From contig NZ_PKFN01000010.1 of assembly GCF_002933395.1 (NCBI RefSeq), positions 124,001 to 188,000 on the forward strand: a stretch of 64,000 bases of DNA. Direction: 5' to 3'. Made by a program: the position numbers and the translations under genes. The notes under the pieces are model-generated. The model did no database searches, was not told where the DNA came from, and saw nothing but the letters and a program-made list of their open reading frames with translations. Each line of letters begins with the position of its first letter. Position 1 is the first letter of the stretch. Origin of the DNA: Yoonia maritima (GTDB lineage: Bacteria; Pseudomonadota; Alphaproteobacteria; Rhodobacterales; Rhodobacteraceae). Below are positions 47,332-57,678 of this stretch, one piece after another.

Positions 47332-48161
47332 TCGAGTGCCTTAAAGAAACGGTCGCTGCGCCATGTCCAGAAAAACAGCATGGAACGGCCAGCAGATGAA
47401 AAGATAACCCGATCCGCGCGACCAATCAGGTCTTTGCGTTCGACAAAGCCAACGCCGTTACTGGCCTGGCTGAACCGGCTATCAGTCGAGTTGTCACGGT
47501 TATCACCTAAGAAGAAGAACTCTCCTTCGGGGACAACGAAGACAGGTGTGTTGTCTTGCGGGCGTGGCCCGCTGTTTAGAATGCTGTGGCTCACGCCATT
47601 CGGTAGTGTTTCGATCTGACGTTCTTTGATGCAGTCAGCACCTTCGCCAACAACGCCATTGATACATGACGGACGGCGTCGTTCGGGGCCTTGCGGCTCC
47701 ATCACTTCGATGAATGGGTCAGTATCCTCAACCACAACTGCCACATCATTGATATAAAGCAGCCCGTCTTTCATCTGGATGCGATCACCCGGAACACCAA
47801 TCAGGCGCTTAATGAAATCGCGGCCAGACACAGGATGGCGGAACACGACGATATCGCCCCGCTCTGGATCTGAACCGAACAGGCGGTCGTCAAAGTCCTC
47901 GGCAAAGCCACAAACGTCATCCGCTCCGATGTTTAGGAACGGAATTGACGGACATGACGCATAGGAATACCCATACGCCATCTTGTTCACGAACAAGAAG
48001 TCACCGACCAACAGCGTGTCTTTCATTGACCCCGAAGGAATCCAAAACGGCTGAAAAAATATACTTCTGAAAATCCCCGCAATAATGAGCGCCCAGAAGA
48101 CGGTTTTGACCGTTTCGATGATAGCACCTACAGGTCCAGTTTTTTCGGCTTGTTCGGCCAT
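47328..48161 (-). CDS. lepB: Signal peptidase I
   Basis: Cleaves signal peptides of exported proteins at the outer face of the inner membrane. The ATG at 48161 gives 277 residues; AAGGAA precedes it. An N-terminal helix ([17 protein letters not shown]) leads to [17 protein letters not shown] (catalytic Ser), [24 protein letters not shown] (catalytic Lys) and [16 protein letters not shown]. Length is normal. Confidence 0.96.
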   Translation of the reverse strand: MAEQAEKTGPVGAIIETVKTVFWALIIAGIFRSIFFQPFWIPSGSMKDTLLVGDFLFVNKMAYGYSYASCPSIPFLNIGADDVCGFAEDFDDRLFGSDPERGDIVVFRHPVSGRDFIKRLIGVPGDRIQMKDGLLYINDVAVVVEDTDPFIEVMEPQGPERRRPSCINGVVGEGADCIKERQIETLPNGVSHSILNSGPRPQDNTPVFVVPEGEFFFLGDNRDNSTDSRFSQASNGVGFVERKDLIGRADRVIFSSAGRSMLFFWTWRSDRFFKALD

Positions 48162-48213
48162 TCCAAATTCCTTTTTGGCGTTTGAGGCTTCATGAGGTGA
48201 CGCGCACGCCCTG

Positions 48214-48615
48214 TCAAGCGGCGGGGCGGGCCTCAATGACCACAAACGCTTGTGCCCAAGGGTGATCGTCGGTCAAAGTCACGTGAATGACAGCGGTGTG
48301 ACCCGGCGGTGTCATTTCATCTAGCCGCTCTTTAGCCCATCCAGTTACCTGCATCGTCGGCTGGCCGCTACGCAAATTAGTGACAGACATATCTTTCCAA
48401 GAAATACCCATTGCCAACCCGGTGCCAAGCGCCTTTGAGCACGCTTCTTTCGCAGCCCAGCGTTTCGCATAGGTCCCGGCAATATCTTTACGACGCTCGG
48501 CCTTAGCTTGTTCAATTTCGGTGAAAACCCGATTGCGAAAACGGTCTCCAAACCGGTCAAGCGTACCAGAAATACGTTCGATATTCGCAAGGTCAGTGCC
48601 TATGCCCAAGATCAT
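48214..48615 (-). CDS. acpS: Holo-[acyl-carrier-protein] synthase
   Basis: Attaches 4'-phosphopantetheine from CoA to acyl carrier protein. 133 residues with the magnesium-binding motifs [12 protein letters not shown] and [16 protein letters not shown]. Length is normal. 52 nt upstream of lepB. It overlaps the upstream membrane-protein gene by 4 nt. Confidence 0.96.
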   Translation of the reverse strand: MILGIGTDLANIERISGTLDRFGDRFRNRVFTEIEQAKAERRKDIAGTYAKRWAAKEACSKALGTGLAMGISWKDMSVTNLRSGQPTMQVTGWAKERLDEMTPPGHTAVIHVTLTDDHPWAQAFVVIEARPAA

Positions 48616-49046
48616 TTTGATCGCCCAGCTTCAATCGCCTTGAGCTGATTTTTGGCACCCATACGCAGGAATAAAAAATTGCAAAGCGCTATGATCAAAA
48701 TCATGAAAACCGACATGCCGATGATCAGCCCAATTGATGGCGGTGCAGTTAACAGGATTTCATACCCCGGAACGTTCGTGACGACTGTCGCAGTAAAAAG
48801 CGCCAAGAAGCCAGCAGCGATAAGGGTACCCACAATCACGAATGATTTGGTTTCTGCCCACGTTGGAGTTCGGTCATTCTGTACCGCGAATTTCTGCCCT
48901 TCGATCATCGCACCAGCAAGGGCTGGCGCAATTGCAACAAATCCCGTGGACAGGTTGATGCCCGTTAAATGTCGCAGCAACCCAAGCAAGATCGGCAACC
49001 CCATGGTCAAGCCAATGACCACCCCAGTGTATCGCATATAGTTCAT
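48612..49046 (-). CDS. ABZJ_00895-like small membrane protein
   Basis: 144 residues from the ATG at 49046, which follows the pdxJ stop by one base (TGATATG), so translation is coupled. About four hydrophobic segments, e.g. [22 protein letters not shown] and [23 protein letters not shown]. The middle ([24 protein letters not shown]) matches a small family I remember as ABZJ_00895. Function unknown. In relatives this position between pdxJ and acpS is often empty. Confidence 0.65.
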   Translation of the reverse strand: MNYMRYTGVVIGLTMGLPILLGLLRHLTGINLSTGFVAIAPALAGAMIEGQKFAVQNDRTPTWAETKSFVIVGTLIAAGFLALFTATVVTNVPGYEILLTAPPSIGLIIGMSVFMILIIALCNFLFLRMGAKNQLKAIEAGRSK

Positions 49047-49047
49047 A

Positions 49048-49800
49048 TCAAATCCCCGCCCGTGCCACGTCCATACACCGACGCATTTCTTGAATCGCTG
49101 GACCAAGACCACGGAATATTGCCTCACCAATGATGAAATGTCCGATATTCAATTCTTTGACTTGCGGCAGCACTGCGATTGGACCAACGCTGTCGTAGGT
49201 CAAGCCATGGCCCACATGCACCTCTAGACCCAATTCATCAGCGTAGGCCGCCATATCCATGATTTTCGTCAGCTCGCTATCGCGTATGTCCCAACGTTCC
49301 TCGGCCCATGCATCGGCGTAGGCACCGGCATGCAATTCGATCACGGGCGCACCGATACGCGCGGCAGCTTCGACCTGCCGCTTGTCAGCCGCGATGAATA
49401 GCGAAACACGCGATCCCGCGTCCACAAACGGTTTAATATAATGCGCCAGCTTATTGTCCTGCTGCGCAACCTCTAACCCGCCTTCGGTTGTCTTTTCTTC
49501 GCGCTTTTCAGGAACAAGACAAACCGCGTGGGGTTTATGACGCAAAGCAATCGCCTGCATTTCATCAGTCGCAGCCATTTCAAAGTTCAACGGAACCGAT
49601 AGTTGCGTCGCCAGCCGATCAATATCACTGTCAATGATATGACGGCGATCTTCGCGAAGGTGTGCCGTGATACCGTCAGCACCCGCCTGCTCCGCGATCA
49701 AGGCCGCACGCACAGGGTCAGGAACATCGCCACCACGCGCATTACGCACCGTCGCGACATGGTCAATGTTTACACCAAGACGCAATTTATCATGTGTCAT
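49048..49800 (-). CDS. pdxJ: Pyridoxine 5'-phosphate synthase
   Basis: Last step of de novo vitamin B6 synthesis, condensing 3-amino-2-oxopropyl phosphate and deoxyxylulose phosphate. 250 residues with [26 protein letters not shown], the segment [15 protein letters not shown] and the phosphate-binding C-terminus [15 protein letters not shown]. Length is normal. Member of the rsh-DUF2062-pdxJ-acpS-lepB run. Confidence 0.97.
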   Translation of the reverse strand: MTHDKLRLGVNIDHVATVRNARGGDVPDPVRAALIAEQAGADGITAHLREDRRHIIDSDIDRLATQLSVPLNFEMAATDEMQAIALRHKPHAVCLVPEKREEKTTEGGLEVAQQDNKLAHYIKPFVDAGSRVSLFIAADKRQVEAAARIGAPVIELHAGAYADAWAEERWDIRDSELTKIMDMAAYADELGLEVHVGHGLTYDSVGPIAVLPQVKELNIGHFIIGEAIFRGLGPAIQEMRRCMDVARAGI

Positions 49801-49832
49801 CTACGTTCCCCTTTTCACTTAGGAAGCTAGGA

Positions 49833-50510
49833 TTATCCGCGATTGTCGCCACCCGCTGTATCGGACTTTTTATTGAGCTGACTTAACTTGTTACGCAAGG
49901 CCTTGCGGCGGCGGTTCTGATGGCCCGTGATCAAGGGTACACAAATGTAATAAGCCAAAGCACCACAAATGATGCCAGGGATGATGCCTCCAACCAAATA
50001 CGGCAAAAACACCTCGTGATAGAATTCAGCCAGCCCATGCCAATCCGGGGTCGCACTGGTGAACATCGCCATGAAGTTATGGGAAATATCGGAAAACGCA
50101 CTGCCAAACCGGCACCCTAAGCCGCAGAAATTCGGGTCTCGGTGACCGAAACCAAACAGCGCAGCATTGAATGGGCGACCTAACAACCAATGCCCGGCAG
50201 ACAGTGCCGTAACGCCGATCGGGATATAGGTCAGCGGGTTACCAAAGAAAGTTCCCAGCAGCGCTGCAAAGATATTCCCACGCATGGCACGCGCAATAAG
50301 CGCAGCAATGACAAAATGAATTCCATAAAACGGTGTGAAAGAGGTGAACACCCCAGCGGCAATCCCGCGTGATATTTTCTCTGGCGTGTCAGGCAGCCGC
50401 CGGACTCGGTGTTTGACATATTCAAACGCGCGGGCCCACCCGCCACGGGGATAGAAAAAGTCGAGCACGATCTGCCAGATCGGTCGCCTATCCCTGCGCT
50501 TAAACACCAA
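49833..50510 (-). CDS. DUF2062 family membrane protein
   Basis: 225 residues with several membrane helices. RGIAAGVFTSFTPFYGIHF and LLGTFFGNPLTYIPI are the DUF2062 signature. The insertion GFGHRDPNFCGLGCRFGSAF before the last helices carries two cysteines. The C-terminus is basic. Some family members are linked to cell envelope processes, but function is unknown. It sits 24 nt after rsh, usual for alphaproteobacteria. Confidence 0.87.
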   Translation of the reverse strand: MVFKRRDRRPIWQIVLDFFYPRGGWARAFEYVKHRVRRLPDTPEKISRGIAAGVFTSFTPFYGIHFVIAALIARAMRGNIFAALLGTFFGNPLTYIPIGVTALSAGHWLLGRPFNAALFGFGHRDPNFCGLGCRFGSAFSDISHNFMAMFTSATPDWHGLAEFYHEVFLPYLVGGIIPGIICGALAYYICVPLITGHQNRRRKALRNKLSQLNKKSDTAGGDNRG

Positions 50511-50534
50511 AACCTTTATTCCTTCGACAACGAG

Positions 50535-52667
50535 TTAGCTGCGCCTCATATTCGCGAGCGCGGGATCACGATGCCGCACGATGGACGACACATTACTTTC
50601 GGCCTCTAGGGCGGTCATAACACGATGCAGATGCTCTGCATCACGTAAATCAACGTCAATCAAAAGCCTAAAATAATCAGGTTTGCGATCAATAAACCTA
50701 AGATCCGAGATATTGGCGTTTTGCTCGCCTATCAATGTGCAAATTCGTCCCAGCACACCAGAATCGTTTGTGATGGCAACATCAAAAGTCACAGTATTTA
50801 CAGCGGCGTGGGTTCCCTCGTGCCAATGTAAATCAACCCAACGTTCTGGCTGGTCCTCGTAATCTGCCAGCGCTTCGCAGTCTATGGCGTGTACAACAAC
50901 ACCCTGACCTCGGTAGGTGATTCCCAGAATACGTTCGCCCGGCACTGGCTGACAACATGGACCACGCCGTTGCACCTGATCAGCAGCAAGCCCTACAACT
51001 GCGCGTTTTTCATCTACTTCATCGCCATCGCGCGCCTCAAGCTCTGGATAGATAGCGCGCACGACCTCTCTGCCAGTGATTTCAGCGCTACCCAACTGCG
51101 CAAGCAGCTCATCGACATCTGCAATGGCAAGCGCCTTAGCGGCAGTGCGCAGCGCCTTATCCGTGGCCTTTTTGCCGACGTTTTCGAACGCGACCCGCGC
51201 CAGTTCACGACCAAGACGCATGAAACGCCCGCGATCTTCTTCGCGCAGACTTCGGCGGATGGCCGTTTTGGCGCGCCCCGTCACGGCGATCTCGATCCAA
51301 GTTGCTTGTGGGGTTTGGCCCTCGGCGGTGATCACCTCGACCGATTGACCATTTTTCAAACGGGTCCAAAGCGGCACCCGGATGCCATCAACCTTTGCCC
51401 CAACACAAGCAGACCCGATTCGCGTATGGATCGCATAGGCAAAATCAATCGGCGTCGCGCCACGTGGCAGCTTAATCACGTCACCCTTTGGGGTGAAACA
51501 GAACACCTGATCGTTGTACATCTCAAGCTTGACGGCCTCGAGAAATTCATCATGATCCTGATCTTCATCCAGCCGTTCAGTCAGGGACGCGATCCAGCGT
51601 ACCGGGTCAACAGCAAAGCGGTTTTCAACCAGTTCACCGTTCTTATATGACCAATGTGCCGCCACACCCGTTTCAGCAACTTCGTGCATCTCACGCGTTC
51701 TGACCTGCACTTCGACTTGCTTACCATCGCGGCCAGAAACTGTCGTATGGATCGAACGATAGCCGTTACTTTTGGGTTGGCTGATATAATCCTTAAACCG
51801 GCCCGGCACAGCCCGCCAGCGCTGGTGAATTGCACCCAGAACGCGATAACAATCGGCCTCTGTTGCGACAATAATGCGGAAACCGTAGATGTCAGAAAGG
51901 CGGCTAAAACTCTTTTCTTTTTCCTGCATCTTACGCCAGATCGAATAGGGCTTTTTGGCACGGCCCGTAACTTCGGCCTGAATGCTTGCCTTTTCCAGTT
52001 CGACCCGCATATCGGCCGTAATCTTTTGCACCACGTCACCCGCTTCACGTTGAAGCGTGATAAAACGGCGAATGATGGAACTGCGCGCTTCGGGATTAAG
52101 AACCTTAAACGATAGATCCTCTAGCTCTTCGCGCATCCATTGCATACCCATACGGCCTGCCAAAGGCGCAAAGATATCCATCGTTTCGCGGGCTTTTTGG
52201 GCCTGCTTTTCCGGGCGCATCGATTTAATCGTGCGCATGTTGTGAAGACGGTCAGCCAGTTTTACCAGCGTTACACGCAAATCGCGCGAAGTCGCCATGA
52301 ATAGCTTGCGAAAGTTTTCGGCCTGTTTGGTCTGCGTCGATGTCAACTGCAGGTTGGTCAGTTTCGTAACACCATCAACCAGATCAGCAATCTCGCGACT
52401 AAAGCGTTTTTCGACTTCTGCAAATGACGCTTTGGTATCTTCGATAGTGTCATGCAGTAGGGCAGTGATAAGCGTCGCATCATCCATCTGCTGTTCAGCA
52501 AGAATACACGTTACAGCGATAGGATGGGTAAAATACGGCTCGCCGGAATGGCGAAACTGCCCTTCGTGCATTTCAGCACCAAAGGCATATGCGTCGCGCA
52601 ACAATGCCTGATTCGTATTTGGATTATAAGCGCGGACCAGAGAGATCAGTTCGTCAGCAGTCGTCAT
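50535..52667 (-). CDS. rsh: Bifunctional (p)ppGpp synthetase/hydrolase (Rel/SpoT homolog)
   Basis: Single Rsh enzyme making and degrading the stringent alarmone. About 710 residues from the ATG at 52667; a GTG 12 nt upstream is also in frame. N-terminal HD hydrolase motifs ALLHDTIEDT and KLADRLHNMRT are intact. The synthetase has DIYGFRIIVATEADCYRVLG and PGRFKDYISQPKSNGYRS. TGS (VFCFTPKGDVIKLPRGATPIDFAYAI), the zinc-finger region and a C-terminal ACT domain follow. Near rpoZ, as usual. Confidence 0.97.
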   Translation of the reverse strand: MTTADELISLVRAYNPNTNQALLRDAYAFGAEMHEGQFRHSGEPYFTHPIAVTCILAEQQMDDATLITALLHDTIEDTKASFAEVEKRFSREIADLVDGVTKLTNLQLTSTQTKQAENFRKLFMATSRDLRVTLVKLADRLHNMRTIKSMRPEKQAQKARETMDIFAPLAGRMGMQWMREELEDLSFKVLNPEARSSIIRRFITLQREAGDVVQKITADMRVELEKASIQAEVTGRAKKPYSIWRKMQEKEKSFSRLSDIYGFRIIVATEADCYRVLGAIHQRWRAVPGRFKDYISQPKSNGYRSIHTTVSGRDGKQVEVQVRTREMHEVAETGVAAHWSYKNGELVENRFAVDPVRWIASLTERLDEDQDHDEFLEAVKLEMYNDQVFCFTPKGDVIKLPRGATPIDFAYAIHTRIGSACVGAKVDGIRVPLWTRLKNGQSVEVITAEGQTPQATWIEIAVTGRAKTAIRRSLREEDRGRFMRLGRELARVAFENVGKKATDKALRTAAKALAIADVDELLAQLGSAEITGREVVRAIYPELEARDGDEVDEKRAVVGLAADQVQRRGPCCQPVPGERILGITYRGQGVVVHAIDCEALADYEDQPERWVDLHWHEGTHAAVNTVTFDVAITNDSGVLGRICTLIGEQNANISDLRFIDRKPDYFRLLIDVDLRDAEHLHRVMTALEAESNVSSIVRHRDPALANMRRS

Positions 52668-52706
52668 CTGGTCCCGCACCTATTTGTGTAGGCCGGCAAA
52701 GGCCTA

Positions 52707-53060
52707 TTAGCGCTGTCCTTGCGCTTCCATCAGCGCGCGCAGCAATTTTTCTTCGGACATGTCATCTTCGACAGGTTTGTCAGCTTCTGCACCCATCAAC
52801 AGGGACATGCTGTCTTCTTCTGGCTCATCAACTTCGATTTGAGTCTGGTTTGCTTCGATCATGCGCTCGCGCAGGTCGTCAGCTTGCTGTGTTTCATCAG
52901 CAATTTCACGCAGTGACACAACTGGGTTTTTATCATTATCGCGGGCAACTGTAAGCGGAGCGCCAGCAGCAATTTCGCGGGCACGGTGGGCCGCAAGCAT
53001 CACAAGATCAAAACGGTTAGGAACTTTATCGACGCAATCTTCTACGGTAACGCGGGCCAT
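52707..53060 (-). CDS. rpoZ: RNA polymerase omega subunit
   Basis: Assembly subunit of RNA polymerase; also part of the ppGpp-binding site with beta'. The ATG at 53060 gives 117 residues starting [20 protein letters not shown], the canonical start; a longer frame is rejected. The C-terminal half after residue 60 is acidic and poorly conserved. 39 nt upstream of rsh, a conserved pairing. Confidence 0.96.
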   Translation of the reverse strand: MARVTVEDCVDKVPNRFDLVMLAAHRAREIAAGAPLTVARDNDKNPVVSLREIADETQQADDLRERMIEANQTQIEVDEPEEDSMSLLMGAEADKPVEDDMSEEKLLRALMEAQGQR

Positions 53061-53186
53061 GGGCGTACTCCAGTCAGACAAGGGGACTTAGCAAGAGGCT
53101 TATCTATTGCCAAAATTTAAGATTGACAAGGGGCCGAACCCGGATGGAACCATAAAATTCGCGGCATGCACAAGCAGCAAACCGCG

Positions 53187-53759
53187 CTAATCCACCCGCA
53201 CAACAGTTTCCAGTTCCTCTTGCGGTAACGCATCGCGCATTTCACGCACGGTTTTGCCGGAAACAGGATGCACCCAGTTCGGCGCCACATCACATAGTGG
53301 AACCAAAACGAAACTGCGGTCCTGCAATCGCGGATGCGGCAAAACCAGTCGATCTGGCGCTTGCGCTTGCTGATCAGCCAACGCCAAATCGCGCCAATAA
53401 GAATAAGTCAGGGCATCTGGTAAAACCAACGCATCGACGGCAATTAAATCCAAATCTAAAGTGCGCTGGCCCCAACGCTTATTTCGCGCGCGAAGTGCTT
53501 CAGTTTCGATTTCATGCAATTTCCCTAGTAATGTGTCAGGTGACAGATTCGTGTTTATCACCATTGCGGCATTAAAAAAGTCAGGCCCCGCGCCTTTTGG
53601 AAATGCCGGATTCCGGTATAAATCGCTCGAGCAATGATGTTTCACTGACATATCAGCGACAAATTTCATTGCTTTTTGTACAGTTTCCCTAGGGTCACCA
53701 AAAATTGAATTTTCGTTGCTACCAAAGGCGATAAGCGCCAAACTAAGATTATTCGTCAT
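53187..53759 (-). CDS. folK: 2-amino-4-hydroxy-6-hydroxymethyldihydropteridine pyrophosphokinase
   Basis: Folate pathway pyrophosphokinase. About 190 residues from the ATG at 53759; a GTG 9 nt earlier is possible. LIAFGSNENS, DFFNAAMVINTNL, the signature RNKRWGQRTLDLDLIAVDA and VLPHPRLQDRSFVLVPLCDV are present. Length is slightly above the E. coli enzyme. It is divergent from the NYN-domain gene across 109 nt that contain CACTCA-C-TGAGTG (53822-53834). Confidence 0.95.
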   Translation of the reverse strand: MTNNLSLALIAFGSNENSIFGDPRETVQKAMKFVADMSVKHHCSSDLYRNPAFPKGAGPDFFNAAMVINTNLSPDTLLGKLHEIETEALRARNKRWGQRTLDLDLIAVDALVLPDALTYSYWRDLALADQQAQAPDRLVLPHPRLQDRSFVLVPLCDVAPNWVHPVSGKTVREMRDALPQEELETVVRVD

Positions 53760-53868
53760 ATTCGCCACTTGTCAGGTTTAGCGAAAACATTACAATATTC
53801 GAACCCTTGCACAATACTTACCACTCACTGAGTGCAGGGCAGCGCGAACAATTTTGAAAGGAAATTTC

Positions 53869-54447
53869 ATGTTTTATCGGGACGAGCGGCTTGCGCTCTT
53901 CATCGATGGCTCAAATCTTTATGCAGCCGCTAAATCCCTTGGCTTTGATATCGATTATAAACTTCTTCGCCAAGAGTTTATGCGTCGTGGCAAAATGCTT
54001 CGGGCTTTCTATTACACAGCCCTGCTTGAGAATGATGAATACTCGCCGATCCGACCACTGGTGGATTGGCTTCACTACAACGGCTTTACGATGGTGACGA
54101 AGCCAGCGAAAGAATACACTGACAGCATGGGCCGCCGTAAGGTCAAAGGCAACATGGACATCGAGCTTGCCGTAGACGCAATGGAACTTGCGCCGCATGT
54201 CGATCACGTTGTGCTTTTCTCTGGCGATGGCGATTTCCGCCCACTGATCGAAGCGCTGCAACGTAAAGGTGTCCGCGTTTCGGTGGTTTCTACGATCCGT
54301 AGCCAGCCACCGATGATCTCTGACGAACTACGCCGTCAGGCCGACAACTTTATCGAGCTCGATGAACTGCGTGATGTGGTGGGCCGCCCTACCCGTGAAC
54401 CACGCCCAGAGTTCGCTGAAGAAGCAGCCGCGACCGAAGAAAGCTAA
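53869..54447 (+). CDS. NYN domain (LabA/DUF88-type) protein
   Basis: 192 residues from the ATG at 53869 with AAAGGAAA upstream; the longer TTG-started frame is rejected. The NYN (PIN-like) nuclease fold shows its acidic positions in LALFIDGSNLYAAAK, KGNMDIELAVDAMEL and VLFSGDGDFRPLIEALQ. Such proteins are predicted RNA-processing nucleases; a role in bacterial RNA turnover is inferred. The last 25 residues are acidic and variable. Monocistronic by position; hairpins follow. Confidence 0.88.
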   Translation: MFYRDERLALFIDGSNLYAAAKSLGFDIDYKLLRQEFMRRGKMLRAFYYTALLENDEYSPIRPLVDWLHYNGFTMVTKPAKEYTDSMGRRKVKGNMDIELAVDAMELAPHVDHVVLFSGDGDFRPLIEALQRKGVRVSVVSTIRSQPPMISDELRRQADNFIELDELRDVVGRPTREPRPEFAEEAAATEES

Positions 54448-54454
54448 TAATATT

Positions 54455-54504
54455 GGCGTCAGGCGGGCAACTGTCTGACGCCATCCACTGGACGCCACGG
54501 CGTC
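54455..54504. terminator. Two adjacent GGCGTC hairpins after the NYN gene
   Basis: GGCGTCAG (54455-54462) pairs with CTGACGCC (54475-54482); then GACGCC-AC-GGCGTC (54491-54504). Both stems share the GGCGTC/GACGCC arms, so alternative pairings exist. No T tract follows. They lie 8 nt after the NYN gene and 38 nt before ispH. Confidence 0.5.
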
Positions 54505-54541
54505 AAAGTCCTACCTCTGTAGCAACCGCCAGAGGATACAG

Positions 54542-55492
54542 ATGAACAAGCCCCCTCTTACCCTATACCTTGCCGCTCCGCGTGGCTTTTGCGCTGGCGT
54601 AGACCGCGCGATTAAGATCGTCGAAATGGCGATCGAAAAATGGGGTGCGCCCGTCTATGTGCGTCACGAAATCGTCCACAACAAATTTGTCGTAGATAGC
54701 CTGCGTGATTTGGGCGCGGTATTTGTCGAAGAACTTGACGAATGCCCGGATGACCGCCCCGTCATCTTTTCCGCGCATGGCGTCCCCAAGGCCGTTCCAG
54801 CCGCCGCAGCAAAGCGCGAAATGATCTATGTCGATGCGACCTGCCCGCTGGTGTCCAAGGTTCATATCGAGGCACAGCGCCACGCGGATAACGGCCTTCA
54901 GATGATCATGATTGGCCATGCAGGCCACCCCGAAACCGTTGGAACCATGGGGCAATTACCAGATGGAGAGGTCTTGCTGGTCGAAACCGTCGAAGACGTG
55001 GCAACGGTGCAAGTTCGTGACCCCGAACAGCTTGCTTTTGTGACCCAAACCACCCTATCGGTCGACGACACGATCGACATCGTCGCGGCACTAAACGCAC
55101 GCTTCCCCAAGATCGTCGGCCCCCACAAGGAAGACATCTGCTACGCCACCACCAACCGCCAAGAATCCGTCAAAGCCATCGCACCAAAATGCGACGCGAT
55201 CCTTGTGGTCGGCGCACCGAATTCGTCAAACTCCAAACGATTGGTCGAGGTAGGCGCCCGCGCAGGCTGTGCCTATTCCCAACTCGTGCAACGCGCGACC
55301 GACATCGACTGGCGTGCGCTTGATGGCATCAAAACGATGGGGATCACGGCCGGGGCGTCCGCCCCCGAAGTCCTGATCAACGAAGTCATCGACGCCTTCC
55401 GCGACAAATACGACGTCACGGTTGAACTGGTCGAAACCGCCAAAGAAAACGTTGAATTCAAAGTCCCGCGCGTGTTGCGCGAACCGGCCTGA
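54542..55492 (+). CDS. ispH: 4-hydroxy-3-methylbut-2-enyl diphosphate reductase
   Basis: Last enzyme of the MEP isoprenoid pathway, a [4Fe-4S] protein making IPP and DMAPP. 316 residues with three cluster cysteines in [22 protein letters not shown] and [10 protein letters not shown], and [16 protein letters not shown] plus [11 protein letters not shown]. Length is normal. Its stop overlaps the methyltransferase start (TGATG), starting a tightly overlapped run to the TRIC gene. Confidence 0.97.
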   Translation: MNKPPLTLYLAAPRGFCAGVDRAIKIVEMAIEKWGAPVYVRHEIVHNKFVVDSLRDLGAVFVEELDECPDDRPVIFSAHGVPKAVPAAAAKREMIYVDATCPLVSKVHIEAQRHADNGLQMIMIGHAGHPETVGTMGQLPDGEVLLVETVEDVATVQVRDPEQLAFVTQTTLSVDDTIDIVAALNARFPKIVGPHKEDICYATTNRQESVKAIAPKCDAILVVGAPNSSNSKRLVEVGARAGCAYSQLVQRATDIDWRALDGIKTMGITAGASAPEVLINEVIDAFRDKYDVTVELVETAKENVEFKVPRVLREPA

Positions 55493-56094
55493 TGCCAGAC
55501 GCGAAAACAATCGCGATCTATAATGAAAAAGCAGCGGAGTATGCCGCGCTAACCAAAACCGCCAAACCCGACGCTTCGCTTCAGGCATTTATCGACCTAA
55601 TGCCCGAAGGTGGACGCGTGCTCGATCTTGGGTGCGGACCTGCGACAGCATCGGTGCATATGCGTGCCGCAGGGCTTTCGCCTGATCCTGTAGATGCATC
55701 ACCGCAGATGGTCGCATTTGCTAACCAAAGCCATAATATCGGTGCACGAATAGGCACATTTGACGACATCAACGGGGTTAACGAATACGATGGTGTCTGG
55801 GCCAGCTTCAGCCTCCTGCACGCACCAAGAGAAAAGCTGCCAGAGCACTTTTCCGCCATCCATCAAGCGTTAAAACCTGCAGGTATTCTTCATCTTGGCA
55901 TGAAGACAGGTTCCGGCACCGCCCGCGACGCCATGGATCGGCTCTATACCTACGTCAGCATTGATGAACTCAAAAACATGCTAACCACCGCAGGCTTTGC
56001 CATTGTTTTCACGCGTGAAGGCGTTGAAAAGGGGCTCGCTGGAACAGCCGACCCATTCGTGATTATGCGTGCAAAGAAAGAAACAAATGCCTGA
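55492..56094 (+). CDS. Class I SAM-dependent methyltransferase
   Basis: 200 residues. The SAM-binding loop is [14 protein letters not shown] (motif I), then [14 protein letters not shown] and [18 protein letters not shown]. Substrate unknown. It is sandwiched between ispH (1-nt overlap) and rnhA (8-nt overlap), suggesting coupled translation. No transmembrane segments. Confidence 0.88.
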   Translation: MPDAKTIAIYNEKAAEYAALTKTAKPDASLQAFIDLMPEGGRVLDLGCGPATASVHMRAAGLSPDPVDASPQMVAFANQSHNIGARIGTFDDINGVNEYDGVWASFSLLHAPREKLPEHFSAIHQALKPAGILHLGMKTGSGTARDAMDRLYTYVSIDELKNMLTTAGFAIVFTREGVEKGLAGTADPFVIMRAKKETNA

Positions 56095-56539
56095 ACTATT
56101 CGCCTACACCGACGGAGCTTGCTCTGGAAATCCTGGCCCTGGCGGTTGGGGTGCACTGCTGATCGCGCGGGACGGCGACACTGTTGTTAAAGAACGCGAA
56201 CTCAAAGGTGGCGAAGCCCACACAACCAACAACAAGATGGAATTGCTTGCCGCAATCACCACGCTTGAAACGCTGGACCGCCCAACCAAACTGACCATCG
56301 TGACCGACAGTTCATACGTCAAAGACGGTATCACTGGCTGGATCCACGGCTGGAAGAAACGCGGTTGGAAAACCGCAAGCAACAAACCCGTCAAAAACGA
56401 AGACCTGTGGCGCAGGCTTGATGCCGCCGTACAGACTCATGACGTGACGTGGGAATGGGTTAAGGGGCACGCCGGACACCCAGAAAATGAACGCGCTGAT
56501 GAACTCGCGCGCGCGGGCATGGCCCCGTTCAAGAAATGA
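56087..56539 (+). CDS. rnhA: Ribonuclease HI
   Basis: Degrades RNA in RNA-DNA hybrids. The ATG at 56087 gives 150 residues starting [20 protein letters not shown]. The catalytic carboxylates are in [27 protein letters not shown] and the C-terminal [16 protein letters not shown]. Length is normal. It overlaps the methyltransferase by 8 nt and the TRIC gene by 4 nt. Confidence 0.97.
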   Translation: MPELFAYTDGACSGNPGPGGWGALLIARDGDTVVKERELKGGEAHTTNNKMELLAAITTLETLDRPTKLTIVTDSSYVKDGITGWIHGWKKRGWKTASNKPVKNEDLWRRLDAAVQTHDVTWEWVKGHAGHPENERADELARAGMAPFKK

Positions 56540-57162
56540 CACTGCTCGCATTCCTCGATTACGCATCGGTGTTTGTGTTCGCACTCACAGGCGCGCTGGT
56601 CGCCAGCCGCGCGCAGCTAGACTTGGTCGGGTTTGTCTTTATCGCCAGCCTGACCGCAGTCGGCGGCGGGACCCTGCGCGACATCATCCTAAATCGAGAT
56701 GTCGTGTTTTGGGTCGATCATCCCGCATACATCGGGGTTGCGGCGCTGGCGGCACTACTGGTCTTTCTGACGGCACACCTGCTGGAAAGCAGATATAAAA
56801 CCATTCTGTGGCTAGACGCGTGTGCACTTGCCGTCGCCGTACCCGCTGGCGTCGCAGTCGCGCTCGCCACCAATCAGCCACCCAGCATCGTGATCATCAT
56901 GGGCATCATCACCGGCTGCTTTGGCGGGCTGATGCGCGACGTGGTCTGTAACGAAGTCCCATTGGTGCTAAAGCAAGGTGAACTATACGTGACCTGCGCA
57001 ATGGCAGGCGGCATCGCAGCCTCAATCGCGCTTTACTTCGAAATCCCCGAAGCAACTGCACTCCTCATCTGCGCAGGAAGCGCCTTCGCCCTCCGCGCCG
57101 GAAGCATCCAGTTCGGCTGGCACCTCCCCGTCTACAAATCCTACCCACCGCGGCAAAAGTAG
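56536..57162 (+). CDS. Trimeric intracellular cation channel family protein (UPF0126)
   Basis: 208 residues with about seven membrane helices. The two family repeats are visible: [19 protein letters not shown] with [12 protein letters not shown], and [21 protein letters not shown]. Bacterial members form cation channels related to animal TRIC. Ion and role here are not known. End of the ispH run, 4-nt overlap with rnhA. Confidence 0.9.
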   Translation: MTLLAFLDYASVFVFALTGALVASRAQLDLVGFVFIASLTAVGGGTLRDIILNRDVVFWVDHPAYIGVAALAALLVFLTAHLLESRYKTILWLDACALAVAVPAGVAVALATNQPPSIVIIMGIITGCFGGLMRDVVCNEVPLVLKQGELYVTCAMAGGIAASIALYFEIPEATALLICAGSAFALRAGSIQFGWHLPVYKSYPPRQK

Positions 57163-57217
57163 AGCTAAGGGACAGCATCTACCACTTCGTCGCAGATGTT
57201 AGATTGAAGCACCCAAT

Positions 57218-57640
57218 TTACGAAGTGGCGTATCCAATACAACGAACACCCTCAAAAACGACGTAGGTCTCGTCGGAATAAACCATATTGTCTTCAATTT
57301 CCCCTATATCTGTTTCAGGACAAGTAATGCGGATCGCAGACCGCGCCAAATTTAGCCGTTCCTCTTGATCGACTACGGCCGCAGCAAAAAATATCTCGAT
57401 ATCACTTCTGAAATAGTCTGCATGCCCGACTACCCCATTTGGGTGAATGACTTTCGTTCCGACCAACTCGCGAACTGCTCGCAAGGACACCCGTGGTCTA
57501 AACGACAATGTATTCTCGTAATATGGTGTTAAGCGTTCGTAATACCATGCCCCAGAATACCCTGTCCGGTCCTGATGTACTGCACAGCCCGAACAGGCTA
57601 GAACGGACAGCACCGCTATTTTACTTTTCACTTTGTTCAT
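57218..57640 (-). CDS. Putative small exported lipoprotein
   Basis: 140 residues from the ATG at 57640 (a GGGGGG stretch upstream). N-terminus MNKVKSKIAVLSVLACSGC with a hydrophobic stretch then VLAC, a plausible but imperfect lipobox. The rest (WYYERLTPYYENTLSFRPRV, GTKVIHPNGVVGHADYF) matches no family I recognise. Four cysteines occur in all. It is 38 nt downstream of qor on the minus strand, and convergent with the TRIC gene. Confidence 0.55.
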   Translation of the reverse strand: MNKVKSKIAVLSVLACSGCAVHQDRTGYSGAWYYERLTPYYENTLSFRPRVSLRAVRELVGTKVIHPNGVVGHADYFRSDIEIFFAAAVVDQEERLNLARSAIRITCPETDIGEIEDNMVYSDETYVVFEGVRCIGYATS

Positions 57641-57678
57641 AGCCACGCCCCCCCTTGCGGTTTGATATCGCAAACTTG

